Positions 45,750-54,663 of a stretch of 64,000 nt of DNA are shown piece by piece. The DNA comes from Candidatus Obscuribacterales bacterium (GTDB lineage: Bacteria; Cyanobacteriota; Vampirovibrionia; Obscuribacterales; Obscuribacteraceae): positions 310,001 to 374,000 of the forward strand of contig JARLHI010000075.1 in NCBI GenBank assembly GCA_031292355.1, in the 5' to 3' direction. The first letter of the stretch is position 1; each line of letters begins with the position of its first letter. Made by a program: the position numbers and the translations under genes. The notes below the pieces were generated by a model. It did no database searches. It saw nothing but the letters and a program-made list of their open reading frames with translations, and was not told the origin of the DNA.

Positions 45750-47015
45750 TTAACCGTTGTCCGGAGTGACTGCATTTGTATGATGCTTTAAGTAAAGCAA
45801 CGCACATGCTAGAAGTCCAAGATTGACGAAGGCATAAAGATAATTGAGTTCATTACCAAGAAGCGCCCGCAACCAGGTGAACAATGGATAGAGTAGAAAA
45901 ACAATATGCCAAATCCTCAGGGACACCGGTTGCATTTTAATGATCTGCATCGGAGCGAGAGTTTTCAATGTTAGTGCTGCCGCCACACAAACTAACACAA
46001 CATCATATTGAAACATGAGTGGAGAAAATATCAGTGCAGTAAGAATAGCGATTGCCCAGATCCAATCAATTTTGTCTTCAATAACAGCTCTATGTCGATA
46101 GCAGAGCAGGGTAAATACAGAAAGAGCAGCAACATAAAGAATATTGGTTGTGGTAATCGCGGTCTCAAAGGGCATGAAAGTAGAAAAAAATCCTCGCAAC
46201 GAACAATGCGAAAGCGTGTCTGCTCGTAAATCTGGGCGTGCCGCCAAGGCAGCTATTATTTGAGGATAGTGCAAAACGTTGTCCAATCCAATTAAGCCTG
46301 CCGACCATGCACACAGCAATGCAAGCGTCACTCCGGCGATACAAAGAGTGAGCCAGCGTTTTTCAACTGCCGTAAACAACAAAACAGGCAAGCAATATTG
46401 AGGTTTTACAGTTAGAAGCCCTAAAAAAATACCAGAGAGAATCTGCTTTCTTCGCCACGACAGAAGAAAAAAGAAGCAGAAAAAAGCAGTCAGCCACCAG
46501 GTCCATTGCCCCATTTTCATCACGGTGTTACTACTCAAGGAGGCACTTGTACCAACGATAAAAATTGCAATCTGGTAGTTGCTGAGATGTCCTACTCGTT
46601 TTAATAACAATGCTAGCCCTGTTGCACCACAGCAAAATGATACCGCTGTCCATAGAATGTAGGCAGTCAACGTTGGAATCAAACTGACTACGCTCATGAT
46701 GGCTATCATCGGCGGAGAGAAATTTATGCATGAATTTGCTGTGATTTGCCGCGGAGCAATCAGCTCGTTTATATAAGGGAAATGCGTCGGCACATCGTAG
46801 ATGCGTAGATGATCAACCGAGCGCGACATAACGCCTGAAACGTAATAATGCAAAAAATCAGAGCCAAAATATTCAGTGGGAGACCGCCTCCAACTCAAAC
46901 CGTCACCTTGTAAAATTGGCTGTACGACATCTTCAGAAAGATTATTCAGTTGCCAAAAGACGAGGGCACACAGAAAACCAAATTTGATCAAATTAGTTTT
47001 TTTATCTGGTGCCAT
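45750..47015 (-). CDS. polytopic membrane glycosyltransferase, GT87/DUF2029-like
   Basis: The 421-residue protein has about ten helices. The first extracytoplasmic loop has FGSDFLHYYVSGVMSRSVDHLRIYD followed by INFSPPMIAIMSVVSLI, matching the SDFxxYY and PP elements of GT87-type alpha-mannosyltransferases that use polyprenyl-phosphate mannose. GIFLGLLTVKPQYCLPVLLF is the helix with the conserved KPQ. It should modify an envelope glycan or lipid. The window holds one other GT-C enzyme, at 17786. Confidence 0.82.
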   Translation of the reverse strand: MAPDKKTNLIKFGFLCALVFWQLNNLSEDVVQPILQGDGLSWRRSPTEYFGSDFLHYYVSGVMSRSVDHLRIYDVPTHFPYINELIAPRQITANSCINFSPPMIAIMSVVSLIPTLTAYILWTAVSFCCGATGLALLLKRVGHLSNYQIAIFIVGTSASLSSNTVMKMGQWTWWLTAFFCFFFLLSWRRKQILSGIFLGLLTVKPQYCLPVLLFTAVEKRWLTLCIAGVTLALLCAWSAGLIGLDNVLHYPQIIAALAARPDLRADTLSHCSLRGFFSTFMPFETAITTTNILYVAALSVFTLLCYRHRAVIEDKIDWIWAIAILTALIFSPLMFQYDVVLVCVAAALTLKTLAPMQIIKMQPVSLRIWHIVFLLYPLFTWLRALLGNELNYLYAFVNLGLLACALLYLKHHTNAVTPDNG

Positions 47016-47069
47016 TCGCGCTCAAGTAAAAATATGCCTGGAATTCTCCCCAGTCATCTTACTCGACTC

Positions 47070-48200
47070 CTAGTGTTCGTGTCGATGGCTGGTATCAGGA
47101 AAGTGAGGATGAGTGTGCGTCAGAGCGAAATGTTTGTGCCAGTGACTGTGCGGTCGGGACAAATCTGTCTTTTCCTCATGTTCATGCAAATGGTGTCCAT
47201 CATTGTGCGAATGCAAATGCTCGTGTTCGTCTTCACTATGAGCGTGTTCGTGTGCATGGTCTTCAGTCAAATGCAGAAATACTCCAACGCCCATAAAGAG
47301 CGCCGCAAGGACCAAGTTTGTAGTAACGGGTTCCTGAAATAAAGCAATTGAAATTACAGCGCCTACAAAAGGAGCAGTTGAAAAATAAGCGCTTGAACGC
47401 GCAGTGCCAAGCAATCGCAAGGACCTTATAAACAAGACAAGACTGAGACCGTAGCCAACAAGCCCAATCAAAGAAACTGCACCAATAGCGGCAAAAGATG
47501 GCGGCTTCACTCCATTGATCAAAGCCAGAGACAAATTGATTGAGCCTGCCACAAGCCCCTTCACAGCTGCAATTTGAACAGGCTTGAACTGTGAAATATT
47601 GCCGGTTGAATTATTATCGACAGCCCAGCACAAGCAGCTTGCCAGAATAAATAGCGCACCTGAAGAAAAGTTCCAGCTACAACTATTATGGAAGGAAAGC
47701 AGCGCACCACCGAGAACGATAAAAATCATGCCAAGCATTATGCGTCTGTCGAAATTTTCTTTAAACACAAACCAGGCGATCATTGCGGTAAAGACTGCTT
47801 CTAGATTTAGTAGAAGAGATGCCGTTGTGGCTTCTGTAGAGCGCAATCCGATCATCAAACACAAAGGCGCGAGCACTCCCCCAAATAGCACCGTACTTGC
47901 AAGCCATGCGTAATCTGATTTTTTTGCTCGCGCAAAAGTGGAGGCAAAACCACCCGACGACTGTCCATCTCTCACAAAGAAACTAAAAAGAGCAAGTGCA
48001 AGTCCAAAGCCCAGATATAAAATACCAGCCATCAATTGCGGTGGCATGCTGTCTGCAAAAAATTTTGCGCAAGGAGTGCTCGCGCCAAATAAAACCGCTG
48101 AGCAAAGGACAAGGAATGCTGGCGGAGGTTTAAACGATACAGTCAGTGACTTAGCTAATTTCGACATTTCTCTTAGGTAGACAGCAAGACGCTCTGTCAT
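47070..48200 (-). CDS. EamA/DMT-family transporter with His-rich C-terminal tail
   Basis: The 376-residue protein has two EamA repeats of five helices (LVLCSAVLFGASTPCAKFF opening the first; LFILASCLCWAVDNNSTG opening the second). About 67 residues after the last helix contain some 23 histidines with Asp and Glu in between (HAHEHAHSEDEHEHLH, HSHWHKH, THTHPHF). Such tails bind Zn, Ni, Co or Cu, so a metal-linked transport or sensing role is likely, while plain EamA proteins export amino acids or metabolites. An ATG at 48167 could be the true start, but it has no better ribosome site. Confidence 0.88.
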   Translation of the reverse strand: MTERLAVYLREMSKLAKSLTVSFKPPPAFLVLCSAVLFGASTPCAKFFADSMPPQLMAGILYLGFGLALALFSFFVRDGQSSGGFASTFARAKKSDYAWLASTVLFGGVLAPLCLMIGLRSTEATTASLLLNLEAVFTAMIAWFVFKENFDRRIMLGMIFIVLGGALLSFHNSCSWNFSSGALFILASCLCWAVDNNSTGNISQFKPVQIAAVKGLVAGSINLSLALINGVKPPSFAAIGAVSLIGLVGYGLSLVLFIRSLRLLGTARSSAYFSTAPFVGAVISIALFQEPVTTNLVLAALFMGVGVFLHLTEDHAHEHAHSEDEHEHLHSHNDGHHLHEHEEKTDLSRPHSHWHKHFALTHTHPHFPDTSHRHEH

Positions 48201-48226
48201 TCTAGCTCAGAGTAGCTCAGTTTGAG

Positions 48227-48249
48227 AAAAAGGAAGGCTTTCGCCTTCC
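48227..48249 (-). terminator. intrinsic terminator after the MscS gene
   Basis: On the minus strand GGAAGGC and GCCTTCC pair around a four-base loop and run into five T. It lies about 150 bases after the MscS stop and just before the EamA gene. Confidence 0.75.
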
Positions 48250-48398
48250 CCTCCTTACTCTCACGTCTTCCTGTTATCTGGTCGCAGACCCGGTGCTGCC
48301 CTCGGCGGGAACATCCCTGCTCCCCTCTCTTGAGTTTCTGCGTCATAACACGAAAGACGGTATATGCGGCCAAATGTTTCCAAGCAGTAAAAAACGGT

Positions 48399-49349
48399 CT
48401 AGGCTCTGCCGACGGGCGTCACATTTGATTTAGCCACAGCGCCTGCCTCGCCAGCGAAAGCTGTTGGTGCGGAAGTGTTTTCGTTGGAAACAATTGGTGT
48501 CGATATTGCCTTGTCCGCTGTGATTCTTGACTCAGCGCCAAAACCTTCACGAATAGCTGAAACCAGCTGATCGTTCGCCTTAAACACATCCGCTTCTTTA
48601 GGAGCGGTCCAGAAATAAACTTCAAATTTCGAATCGCTACCGTCTAAACCGCCCAGAAATATTTCGGGCTCTGGCAAATCGAGCACAGTACTTGCGTGTT
48701 TGAACGCTTTGCTTATGACTTTACGCGCATTTGCGACAGACATGCCAGCAGGTAGGCTGACAGACAGATGACCACGACGCTTATCGAAGGCTGTGTTCAC
48801 GATAATCGGATTGGTGTAAATATCACCGTTGGGCAACACGACGAGTTCGCCAGAGTGTGTGATGATGCGGGTCGAACGGATGTCGATCATTTGCACTGTT
48901 CCTTCAAACTCACGCGTCTTAATCTGGTCGCCGATCTTAAAAGGCTTTTGCCAGAGCAACAGCAGACCAGCAAAAAAGTTTTGCAAAATATCCTTGAAAG
49001 CAAAGCCCACCGCCACAGACGTCACGCCGAGGCCGGCGATGAGATGTCCTGGTTGGAAAGAAGGAATAACAATAGTGGCCGCAATTAAAAAGCCCATTAA
49101 TGTCGTAAAAAATTTGGTTAGCGACCCAAGTGCCTGAGATAACGTTTCGTCGAGTCGCGCGCGGCGCGCGACAGAGATGGAAATACGCTCTAAAAGGTTG
49201 GCGATCTGGAGCGAGACGAAGAATACAACCACTCCGATAATCAAATTTGGCAACAGCGCAAAAAATCCATCCACCATTTTGCCGACGCTAAGAACTGTTA
49301 CGGCTAATGCATGTTCCACAGAAAAACTCTCCACAATACGGTTACCCAC
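48399..49349 (-). CDS. mscS: small-conductance mechanosensitive channel (MscS family)
   Basis: The 316-residue protein has three N-terminal helices, the last being the glycine/alanine-rich pore helix GHLIAGLGVTSVAVGFAFKDILQNFFAG, followed by the beta domain with FKIGDQIKTREFEGTVQMIDIRSTRI and VVLPNGDIYTNPI that mark MscS. The C-terminal alpha/beta vestibule is present, with an Ala/Thr-rich extra tail. It releases solutes on hypo-osmotic shock in the inner membrane. Its neighbours at 50-54 kb include a GT20 enzyme of compatible-solute type. Confidence 0.95.
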   Translation of the reverse strand: MGNRIVESFSVEHALAVTVLSVGKMVDGFFALLPNLIIGVVVFFVSLQIANLLERISISVARRARLDETLSQALGSLTKFFTTLMGFLIAATIVIPSFQPGHLIAGLGVTSVAVGFAFKDILQNFFAGLLLLWQKPFKIGDQIKTREFEGTVQMIDIRSTRIITHSGELVVLPNGDIYTNPIIVNTAFDKRRGHLSVSLPAGMSVANARKVISKAFKHASTVLDLPEPEIFLGGLDGSDSKFEVYFWTAPKEADVFKANDQLVSAIREGFGAESRITADKAISTPIVSNENTSAPTAFAGEAGAVAKSNVTPVGRA

Positions 49350-49417
49350 CTTTTACTTCACAGTGAGCTAAGCCGAAATACATAACCACTTAGTTCCTGA
49401 GTGTAGAAAAAGTTTGC

Positions 49418-49446
49418 AAAAAAAATGCCATCGCGGCGAAGGCACT
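49418..49446 (-). terminator. intrinsic terminator after the TPR-like gene
   Basis: On the minus strand AGTGCC and GGCATT pair (one G-T) around a GC-rich loop and are followed by eight T. It is 35 bases after the stop at 49481. Confidence 0.7.
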
Positions 49447-49480
49447 TTAGAATTCACGATGTATCCGCTGGCGCAGCTTC

Positions 49481-49882
49481 TTAGGCGGTAAGAGTTCTAC
49501 CGGGCGTATAAGTATGATTAGGGCTGAGGTTTCCAGCATCGCCCAAGGCTTGCAAAAATGCCTGCATTGAACGCTCAACGTCTGGGTGTCCTGCGCCAAA
49601 TGCATCTTTTTTCAATTCCACGGTCAAACGTAAAATCGATGCAGCCGTCTGGAAATCACCTTGCTTGAGATGGAAGTCGGCCAGTTCATCGGCCTGGTTA
49701 AGTAGACTATGATCTACCGATTTATAAGCACAAGCTTTGGAAAGGGCTTCTTTGACCAGGCTGGAAGCTCTGCTGTAACTGCGCTGTGCAAGGGCCTCAG
49801 CGACAGATTGTTCGTAAGTTCGCCATATGGCATCCGCTTGATTGCGTAAATTTTGCTGCACTGAACTTCTCCGTCGATGCAT
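49481..49882 (-). CDS. TPR-like helical repeat protein
   Basis: The 133-residue soluble protein consists of helices with TPR-like spacing: AEALAQRSYSRASSLVKEAL, then LADFHLKQGDFQTAASILRLTVELKKDAFGAGHPDVERSM. The last block (AFGAGHPDV) is the signature of the kinesin-light-chain-like TPR_10/12 class. It probably mediates protein contacts. A Ser/Thr/Pro tail of about 17 residues ends it. Confidence 0.75.
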   Translation of the reverse strand: MHRRRSSVQQNLRNQADAIWRTYEQSVAEALAQRSYSRASSLVKEALSKACAYKSVDHSLLNQADELADFHLKQGDFQTAASILRLTVELKKDAFGAGHPDVERSMQAFLQALGDAGNLSPNHTYTPGRTLTA

Positions 49883-50159
49883 TTGTATATTGTTTATTTA
49901 TCTCCCTAAATTCTATCCAATTAGGGCGATTAATTTTCGATCTATTAAGGTGATCCCTAAACAAACTAGTGATTTCCCATAACCCCTCCACCCCCAAAAA
50001 CATGCAACCAGCGTAATCCGCCGCCAGCTTCCTAACATGGACTTTCGCAGGGCGCGTATCATATTTACACAACCGCTTGACGGGAACTTTTAGCCCCAAG
50101 TCAGCAACAATCAAAACGCAACTCTGCAAATGGAATCTAGAGGGATCAAGGTCAAAAAA

Positions 50160-51278
50160 ATGCGCATCGCTCAATTAGCTACGAATGTTGAAAGCGTTCC
50201 ACCAGGAGGGTATGGTGGCACGGAATTGATAGTCAGCCTACTTACAGAAGAGTTAATCGCACGCGGACATGAAGTCACTCTATTTGCTACCGGTGATTCT
50301 AAAACGAAAGCGCGACTGATATCCACAATTGCTGGTCCATTGCGCACGGCAACCGACCAGCCATCAACACGCTGGCCTGCTTTTGATATTCGCACACTGA
50401 TCGAATTAGAAAAGCGTCAGGGCGAATTCGATATTGTGCACAATCACATGGGCTGGCAAGCGCTCCCATGTTTGAACAATTTGCATAAAAGCGGTTTGTC
50501 TGTACTTTCAACTAATCACAATCCCGTCAAAGATTACGTTCGCGATATTTATTTTGAATATGCCAAACTGCCATTTATCGCCATCAGCGAATCGTACGCC
50601 CGCTTGAATTATCCAGAGCGAATAAATTACGCAGCCACTGTATACAATGGCATCGACATCAACCTTTTTGCTGGAAGTGATCAGAAAATTCGCGAAGGTC
50701 TTCTATTTATAGGGCGATTGGGCCAAGACAAAGGCACCGCAAAAGCCATAGACATTGCTCGCGCTCTCGATATGCCAATTACACTTGCTGGCAAAGTCGA
50801 TAAAAACGATGAAGACTATTTTCAGAAGGAAGTCCAGCCAAGGCTGGCCGCATACGACAAAGCAAAGTTTATCGGTGAAGTGAATTTAACGCAAAAGATT
50901 GAACTTTACAAGAGCGCGATTGCCGTTGTGTACCCAATTGATTTCGAAGAACCCTTCGGTCTGGTCATGGCCGAATCGCTCGCGGCTGGCACCCCAGTGA
51001 TGGCTTTTGATAGAGGTTCTGTTCGCGAAGTGCTGGAAGACAAAGTGACAGCCGTGATTGGCAAGACTGAAGATGACTTAATCAAGCGCTTTCCCGAGAT
51101 CAAAAAAATGTCAGCAGAAGCATGCCGCAAACGCGCGTTCGACAACTTCAGCGTCAAGAAAATGGTCGACAGCTACGAGCACGTTTATATCCAATTACTT
51201 GACCAGAAGAATCGCTTCAAATCCGAACCGGAACATTTTTCAGACCGAGGTGGTCTTCTCCAACCTGAGCTCAAATAA
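50160..51278 (+). CDS. glycosyltransferase family 4
   Basis: From the ATG at 50160 (AAGG about ten bases upstream) the protein has 372 residues; an ATG ten codons earlier is possible. The N-terminal half has IAQLATNVESVPPGGYGGTELIVSLLTEELIARGHEVTLFATG, typical of GT4 enzymes with the acceptor-domain glycine loop, and the C-terminal half has LLFIGRLGQDKGTAKAIDIA, EPFGLVMAESLAAGTPVMAFDRG, including the catalytic EPFGL-x3-E. It transfers a sugar from an NDP-sugar donor. The GT20 gene at 52599 is on the same strand. Confidence 0.92.
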   Translation: MRIAQLATNVESVPPGGYGGTELIVSLLTEELIARGHEVTLFATGDSKTKARLISTIAGPLRTATDQPSTRWPAFDIRTLIELEKRQGEFDIVHNHMGWQALPCLNNLHKSGLSVLSTNHNPVKDYVRDIYFEYAKLPFIAISESYARLNYPERINYAATVYNGIDINLFAGSDQKIREGLLFIGRLGQDKGTAKAIDIARALDMPITLAGKVDKNDEDYFQKEVQPRLAAYDKAKFIGEVNLTQKIELYKSAIAVVYPIDFEEPFGLVMAESLAAGTPVMAFDRGSVREVLEDKVTAVIGKTEDDLIKRFPEIKKMSAEACRKRAFDNFSVKKMVDSYEHVYIQLLDQKNRFKSEPEHFSDRGGLLQPELK

Positions 51279-51341
51279 GCAGCAGTGCTTAGAGCACTGA
51301 ACGACGATTAAGAGTTCAAAACAAGTTAAAGGAGAATTGAC

Positions 51342-51677
51342 ATGGGTGAAGAATGTTGTGGAGACAAGCCTCAAGCTGTCCAGGTTAAAGCGGATTATGT
51401 AGGCTCTATGGAAACCAAATTCGCCGAAATCGGAGCGAAGCTCGACGAACTTCACTCAAAGGCGAGCGATGCCAAAGAACAAGCCGCTAACAAATACGAA
51501 GAAGTAAAAAAGCACAAAGAAGAGTTTGCCAAGCGCCTTGCGGAAATCAAAGATTCGACAGGCGATGCCTGGACAGAATTCAAGGGCGGACTGGAAAAGG
51601 CTTTGGAAGAATTGAAGTTGGCTGCATATGAAGTCAAAGAAGGCTCAACTAAAGCTGTCGCCAAGTTCGAGAAATAA
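51342..51677 (+). CDS. small helical LEA/apolipoprotein-like protein
   Basis: AAAGGAGAATTGAC before the ATG fixes the start of this 111-residue protein. After an N-terminal EECCGD it is almost entirely Lys/Glu/Ala helices with 11-residue-like periodicity (SKASDAKEQAANKYEEVKKH, ALEELKLAAYEVKEGS), as in LEA group 3 or amphipathic stress proteins. The neighbouring GlsB-like protein and the GT20 enzyme support a desiccation or osmotic stress role, which is an inference. Confidence 0.75.
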   Translation: MGEECCGDKPQAVQVKADYVGSMETKFAEIGAKLDELHSKASDAKEQAANKYEEVKKHKEEFAKRLAEIKDSTGDAWTEFKGGLEKALEELKLAAYEVKEGSTKAVAKFEK

Positions 51678-51739
51678 ATTTTCAGTTTAGCTGTAACACT
51701 ACTTTTGCAACTCCGCGTGAGTTCATGGAGGACCGTATC

Positions 51740-52000
51740 ATGAGTATTCTTGGATTTATTCTATTTCTAATCGTAGCCGCTGCTTGCGCCTGGATTGCCG
51801 AAGCCGTCGTACCCGGAAACGTTCCTGGTGGATTCTTCGTATCAGCAATCATTGGTATCATCGGCGCATGGATCGGTGGCAGCATGGTTGGCAATATCGG
51901 CCCAAGCCTTGCTGGCGTGTCTGTGCTCCCTGCAATTCTTGGCTCGGCAGTGCTTGTCTTTGCGACGGCCCTGTTGTCCAGGGGTTTCAGGAGAGCTTAA
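51740..52000 (+). CDS. GlsB/YeaQ/YmgE-family stress membrane protein
   Basis: The ATG at 51740 has GGAGG eight bases upstream and gives 86 residues with three hydrophobic helices. LFLIVAAACAWIAEAVVPG and FFVSAIIGIIGAWIGGSMVG match the transglycosylase-associated/GlsB family (small general stress proteins). It lies 62 bases after the LEA-like gene and is followed by a strong hairpin. Confidence 0.88.
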   Translation: MSILGFILFLIVAAACAWIAEAVVPGNVPGGFFVSAIIGIIGAWIGGSMVGNIGPSLAGVSVLPAILGSAVLVFATALLSRGFRRA

Positions 52001-52030
52001 TTACTTAAGCGTTCTCGGTCGAGAAATTGA

Positions 52031-52056
52031 GAAGGGGAAGTTTTCACTTCCCCTTC
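52031..52056 (+). terminator. hairpin terminator after the GlsB-like gene
   Basis: Eleven-base perfect arms (52031-52041 and 52046-52056) surround the loop TTTC, 30 bases after the stop. The following sequence is CCCCTTT, so the T-run is weak, but the stem is very stable. Confidence 0.65.
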
Positions 52057-52108
52057 CCCTTTGGTATCAGATTTAGTGCAAAAAAAATATCGAAGATAAC
52101 CTAAATAT

Positions 52109-52327
52109 CTAAGCGGCATTTCTAAAGTTATTCCAGTTATCGAAACCAATCTGGTCATCAAAATCAATAATATTTTCAAAATGACTGAGAGCTTCAAGAT
52201 TCTGAAGCCGGATCTCTTGCTGTTCTTGAGCTTTTTGCAGGATCGCCCGCATGACAACTACGTCAATAAGGTTGTCTTCAAGACCAACCGAAGTAATGGC
52301 GTATAAGGGCTTTATGAGAACTTCCAT
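52109..52327 (-). CDS. small hypothetical acidic protein
   Basis: The 72-residue frame has a protein-like composition with helix VVVMRAILQKAQEQQEIRLQ and an acidic C-terminus FDDQIGFDNWNNF. No strong ribosome site precedes the ATG and nothing similar is recognised, so it may not be expressed. It lies alone on the minus strand between two plus-strand genes. Confidence 0.45.
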   Translation of the reverse strand: MEVLIKPLYAITSVGLEDNLIDVVVMRAILQKAQEQQEIRLQNLEALSHFENIIDFDDQIGFDNWNNFRNAA

Positions 52328-52598
52328 AGTTTCATTCGTGAGTCATCTGTGGGCATGATAGCGGTCCATATCGGCAGCCCGACTGCCTTTTGTGACGTGA
52401 ACGCGAAGCAGGTGTTCCCTCTAGCAACTAAGCAAGCTCGACCGTAACAGTGCAAAGAACCGCAACTGTTCAGCGTTTTATCAAGCGGAACCTTTGTTGC
52501 AGCGGAAGCGTCTGAGCACCCACATGATGTAAGCCATAGCCTTGTAGAGCATGCTTACCCGATAAGTATCCCGGTCGCACATAGACAGGTAACACTAA

Positions 52599-54104
52599 AT
52601 GGACGTAGTTTCTTACCGCGGTCCCGGAGTAGCTGGAGGAGTTTCATCTGGCTTATCTAGCGCCTGGCGCGCACAACGTCAAAATGATACGAGATGGTGG
52701 TTTTGCGCAGACGAAGCTCTGCAATTTCTCACACCAGCAATAACTCAAAACCAATTTGTTACTCAAATCTCTCATGCCGTTGTAGAAGGTCATTACCACT
52801 TCTGCAACGAATTTCTCTGGCCGATCATGCATGATTTGCCCCAGCATGCCACCTTTCGCGCAGAAGATTTCAAACACTACAAACAGTTCAACAAATTGCT
52901 TGGTGAATTCATCAATTTCGAGCAATTGAGAAACAAACGTTATTTCGTCAACGATTATCAGCTCGCCTTTTTGCCAGGACAGCTGGCCAATGCTGGAGGC
53001 AAGTCTGTTTTGTTCTGGCATATTCCATTTCCAAAGCATGTCAACGAAGAGCACAAATCTGCTCTGACCGAAATTGTGCGCGGACTTCTTGAAGCGGGCA
53101 GCATTGGTTTTCATACGCAAGAATATGCCGACAACTTTGCTTCATTCGTCTCGGAAAATTTAGCCGAATATTGCATGAGCAATGATGGTCGCCTGGTTAC
53201 AAAAAGCACCAATGCCGCTTTCAGAATGCGTACACTCGATCTCGCTCAAGGCGAAAACGATTCATTCGTCACGAGAACTTTTTATCGCTATCCACAGTTA
53301 CCTTTGAACACAGTTGCAACACAAATTGTTGTAGCACCTCTTGGTGTCAATCTTGAAGCTTGGGCTGAACTCGCGGCCAAACATGAAGATGGCGCTTTGC
53401 CAGAAAGAATTAGAAATTTGTCTGGACAGAAAATCATATTTTCCGTTGATCGCGCTGACTATACAAAAGCGGTGCTCGAAAGAATCCGCATCATCGATCA
53501 ATTCTTCGAAGAGAATCCAATCTGGCGCAACAAAGTGTCATTTGTCCAGATTTGCGGACGCAGCCGCTCTGGGTTAGCAGCTTTCGATCGATACTGGAGA
53601 CGATGCCAGAAGCTTGCTAAAGCCGTCAACGACAAATATAGAGATGGCGACTGGCAGCCGCTGGTATGGATTGAAGAGTCTGTTGCTGCGCCAGAACTAT
53701 CCGGCTTGTATAAAACTGCTCACGCCATGCTCGTAAATCCTGTACGCGATGGTTTGAATTTGACTGCCAAAGAATTCGTTGCCTGTCAGGGCGAAAACCC
53801 AGGCGTACTTTTGCTCTCTCCAGGCGCTGGCGCCTGGCACGAATTAGGTGACTTTGCACTGGCAGCCCCCCCGCTAGAGCCACAAGAAACAGTTGCCTCT
53901 ATCGCTCAATCATTGATGATGGCTTTGCCAGAACGAAAAATGAGAAACAATCTTTTGAAGAAGAGCATTCAGGACAATTCATTACCTGGCTGGTGGAAGA
54001 CCGTTACGCAAGCACCAGCAGCCGTTCAGACTCCGCAAACGGCACCTTCGAGACACGAAGTCAGCGCTGATGTTGAAAGCGCTTTAGAAAGAATGTTCGC
54101 TTAA
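52599..54104 (+). CDS. GT20 glycosyltransferase (trehalose-6-phosphate synthase / glucosylglycerol-phosphate synthase family)
   Basis: The 501-residue protein follows the OtsA layout: YRGPGVAGGVSSGL near the start (nucleotide-sugar loop), HYHFCNEFLWPIMHDLP, VNDYQLAFLPGQL, FWHIPFP, FSVDRADYTKAVLERI (the RxDxxKG region) and NPVRDGLNLTAKEFVACQ with the conserved DGLN and acidic residue. It should join UDP- or ADP-glucose to a sugar or glycerol phosphate to make a compatible solute precursor. No matching phosphatase gene (OtsB-like) is adjacent. AGG-TAA precedes the ATG. A closer call between trehalose and glucosylglycerol is not possible by eye. Confidence 0.85.
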   Translation: MDVVSYRGPGVAGGVSSGLSSAWRAQRQNDTRWWFCADEALQFLTPAITQNQFVTQISHAVVEGHYHFCNEFLWPIMHDLPQHATFRAEDFKHYKQFNKLLGEFINFEQLRNKRYFVNDYQLAFLPGQLANAGGKSVLFWHIPFPKHVNEEHKSALTEIVRGLLEAGSIGFHTQEYADNFASFVSENLAEYCMSNDGRLVTKSTNAAFRMRTLDLAQGENDSFVTRTFYRYPQLPLNTVATQIVVAPLGVNLEAWAELAAKHEDGALPERIRNLSGQKIIFSVDRADYTKAVLERIRIIDQFFEENPIWRNKVSFVQICGRSRSGLAAFDRYWRRCQKLAKAVNDKYRDGDWQPLVWIEESVAAPELSGLYKTAHAMLVNPVRDGLNLTAKEFVACQGENPGVLLLSPGAGAWHELGDFALAAPPLEPQETVASIAQSLMMALPERKMRNNLLKKSIQDNSLPGWWKTVTQAPAAVQTPQTAPSRHEVSADVESALERMFA

Positions 54105-54251
54105 GGAATTACAGATCCAAAGATCACGGACCTTCGGACTTGAACGTCTATGTCTGGGCCAAGGTGCGATCATATTGACATAGCCAATGGTCCTAGGCAC
54201 CAGCGGTCTGCCCCTAGGTTCTTATTAAATGAATCTGTAGGTCCCCGAGAA

Positions 54252-54506
54252 TCAAACTTTTTCTAGCTGAAGTGTAACGTCGTCATCTTTTTCACAGACA
54301 GCGCCTTTATCAATAGCTTTGGCGACGCCCTTTTTCGCGCAGGCATTGTCTGAGTCCTTTGAAATCTCTTCGACCAATTCAGTCGAAGCATTGGCCTTTG
54401 CTAGGTTCTCTTTTTCTTCGGAAGTTTTTGGTGCCAGAGACGGCTTACCGTGCGGATGTAGATAGTCCTTTTCGGTATCGTCTTTTATTTTGTCGATATT
54501 AGACAT
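54252..54506 (-). CDS. small charged hypothetical protein
   Basis: The 84-residue protein is preceded by GAGGAAC and begins MSNIDKIKDDTEKDYLHPHG. It is rich in Lys, Asp and Glu, has two cysteines in the second half (NACAKKG, VCEKDD) and is likely disordered. It lies alone on the minus strand in the stress-type region. No family is recognised. Confidence 0.6.
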   Translation of the reverse strand: MSNIDKIKDDTEKDYLHPHGKPSLAPKTSEEKENLAKANASTELVEEISKDSDNACAKKGVAKAIDKGAVCEKDDDVTLQLEKV

Positions 54507-54663
54507 AAAAGTTCCTCAGTTTAATCATGATTATGGGTACTGACGAGAATGCATCCCTTAATGTGGCGCCGATTTGTCAGGCGAGCAACATTTTGTCTTT
54601 ACATCACAAATCATCCACAAACTGCAGTTATTCTTTTCGCACGTTCACTGAAAGGAGTTTGTT

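Noticed and set aside
48250..48398. Structured RNA gene between the MscS and EamA genes
   Set aside because: GC-rich short stems are present, but no cloverleaf or known RNA signature was found; only the terminator at 48227-48249 is convincing.
54105..54251. tRNA or small RNA between the GT20 gene and the charged small protein gene
   Set aside because: A CCTAGG-containing hairpin is visible, but there is no T-loop, anticodon stem or T-run.
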